NCBI GenBank assembly: GCA_035041965.1
Contig: JAPYMA010000581.1
Span: 1 to 64,000, forward strand
Direction of reading: 5' to 3'
Source: Anisakis pegreffii
Lineage: Eukaryota; Nematoda; Chromadorea; Rhabditida; Anisakidae
Length of the DNA: 64,000 bases
In this document: in pieces, positions 63,196 to 64,000 of the stretch
Layout: the number at the start of each line of letters is the position of its first letter
Numbering within the stretch: the first letter of the stretch is position 1
Notes under the pieces: generated by a model
What the model saw: only the letters and a program-made list of their open reading frames with translations
Database searches by the model: none
What the model was told of the DNA's origin: nothing
Made by a program: the position numbers and the translations under genes

Positions 63196-64000
63196 TGACT
63201 CTCTTGATAACGATAGCATTAGGCAGCTTGCTCATTCAAGCACAACAAACGAGTTGGTTTCTCATTATCACTATCATCACATCCTTTCATTCTGAATCAT
63301 GTCAAGCTCACCCCCTTTCCGTATCTATTTTCGGAATCTTTTTGCACACACATTTGATATTTATTGCCCTTTTATTCTATATGAATTGTAAAAATGAGTA
63401 TTGAAATAGGTGCGGTATCGAATCACTCACAAATAAATGGCGACGATGATTCGATGACATTTCGTGTGAACGATGAACAGCGTCTTTTCAAGTACATTTT
63501 GAGAGATTACGATGTATCGGTTAGACCGGTCGTGAAGGCATCCAGTGTTGTTAACGTTTATATGGGACTTACGCTTACGCATATTTTCAACATTGTTAGT
63601 TCATTGTGCATTTAATCGCTTATGACTATTATCCCAACTCAGGATACTGACACTGAACTCACTCAGTGATTGAACGTCATTATGATAGTGTATTTTAACT
63701 GGGATGTGTGAATGAGGTTAGTTGATGGCAACGTTTTCCTATTTTATGAGTATGATTAGCTCGTAAAAGTCTAACAGGGTTTTCGCTTGTTTTAATAGGG
63801 TTCTCATTCTTTTCCTTGCTGTTCCAATCGCTCTCATCGCTTTTATCACCAGAAGCGTTCTCTTCTGCTAATTTCTCATTCATTTCATGTAACAATTAAA
63901 CTCAATTTCTCATTCTATTAAATACACTCTGTAATTGATCAGTTGATTGTCGAGCGTTGTTGAGCAATAATATTTTATCACTGTATTGCTGATTTCGACT
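63196..64000 (+). CDS. Nicotinic acetylcholine receptor-type Cys-loop channel subunit, N-terminal fragment
   Basis: Two exons in phase are visible: 63196-63253 and 63410-63594. The first encodes a signal peptide (MTLLITIALGSLLIQAQQTS) and its ATG sits one base after a ttacaattag acceptor, which suits trans-splicing. The second carries the start of the ligand-binding domain: MTFRVNDEQRLFKYILRDYD, VSVRPVVKASSVVNVYMGLT and LTHIFNI. It follows the nAChR pattern of helix 1 (E.RL...L...Y....RPV) and the first strand (V..GL.L..I). It ends at a GTTAGT donor. The Cys-loop, membrane segments and the subunit class lie beyond the right edge. Family is firm; alpha or non-alpha cannot be told. Confidence 0.85.
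63700..64000. repeat. ORF-bearing repeat family A, copy 3 (cut by window edge), in channel intron
   Basis: Same orientation as the copies at 49.3 and 54.5 kb. The minus-strand frame 63895-63695 reads MLHEMNEKLAEENASGDKSD and continues for 66 codons. Compared with copy 1 it has many substitutions but keeps its length and acidic character. Confidence 0.85.

Noticed and set aside
1..64000. CRISPR arrays, bacterial operons, prophage or other prokaryotic systems
   Set aside because: Every supported gene is interrupted by spliceosomal-type introns and belongs to animal families. No regularly spaced repeats are present.

Overview
The window looks like a piece of an animal nuclear genome, most probably a nematode. 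It is AT-rich, its genes are split into short exons (about 60-450 bp) by short introns with GT..AG ends, and many donors read GTTAGT, GTTAAT or GTTTGT. Several start codons lie directly behind a splice-acceptor-like AG, as expected where a spliced leader is added. The clearest lineage clue is a gene joining an Argonaute-type MID domain to an RRM, the layout I recall for the nematode PETISCO subunit PID-3. All exon models were made by eye from splice signals, reading phase and family resemblance. No transcript or database search was available. Phase is continuous across every junction reported, which supports the models. || Layout, left to right. 1-5.5 kb (-): lysosomal beta-mannosidase, running off the left edge. 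7.1-8.8 kb (-): METTL18-type histidine methyltransferase. 12.5-25.1 kb (-): a 37-exon, 1,778-residue golgin-245/GOLGA4-type tether with a C-terminal GRIP domain. 28.1-29.7 kb (-): MID+RRM protein (PID-3-like). 30.3-31.3 kb (-): Pcc1/LAGE3 subunit of KEOPS. These last two are head to tail and could be one operon. 34.4-37.8 kb (-): a small Ser/Lys-rich protein of many tiny exons, with a faint borealin flavour. 38-45.8 kb: gene-free, repeat-rich, with a transposon bearing long terminal inverted repeats, tandem repeats and perfect hairpins. 45.8-47.9 kb (-) and 52.5-55.6 kb (+): two divergently transcribed serpins, one with an inhibitory hinge and one without. 56.1-58.2 kb (-): MADF-BESS putative transcription factor. 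59.6-60.5 kb (+): mitochondrial ribosomal protein uL18m. 63.2-64 kb (+): start of a nicotinic-receptor-type ligand-gated channel, running off the right edge. || The genes are mostly unrelated housekeeping functions: glycan breakdown, ribosome modification, Golgi traffic, t6A tRNA modification and mitochondrial translation. Only Pcc1 with the MID-RRM gene, and the serpin pair, suggest a functional or duplication link. || Repeats cluster between 38 and 64 kb. One family has three copies (49.3, 54.5 and 63.7 kb), each carrying a similar acidic reading frame, and one copy sits in a serpin intron. A second family has two copies (41.0 and 48.3 kb). The most interesting signals are the MID-RRM gene beside Pcc1, the ORF-bearing repeat family, the serpin pair with opposite reactive-loop character, and signs of damage or exon duplication in the beta-mannosidase gene.
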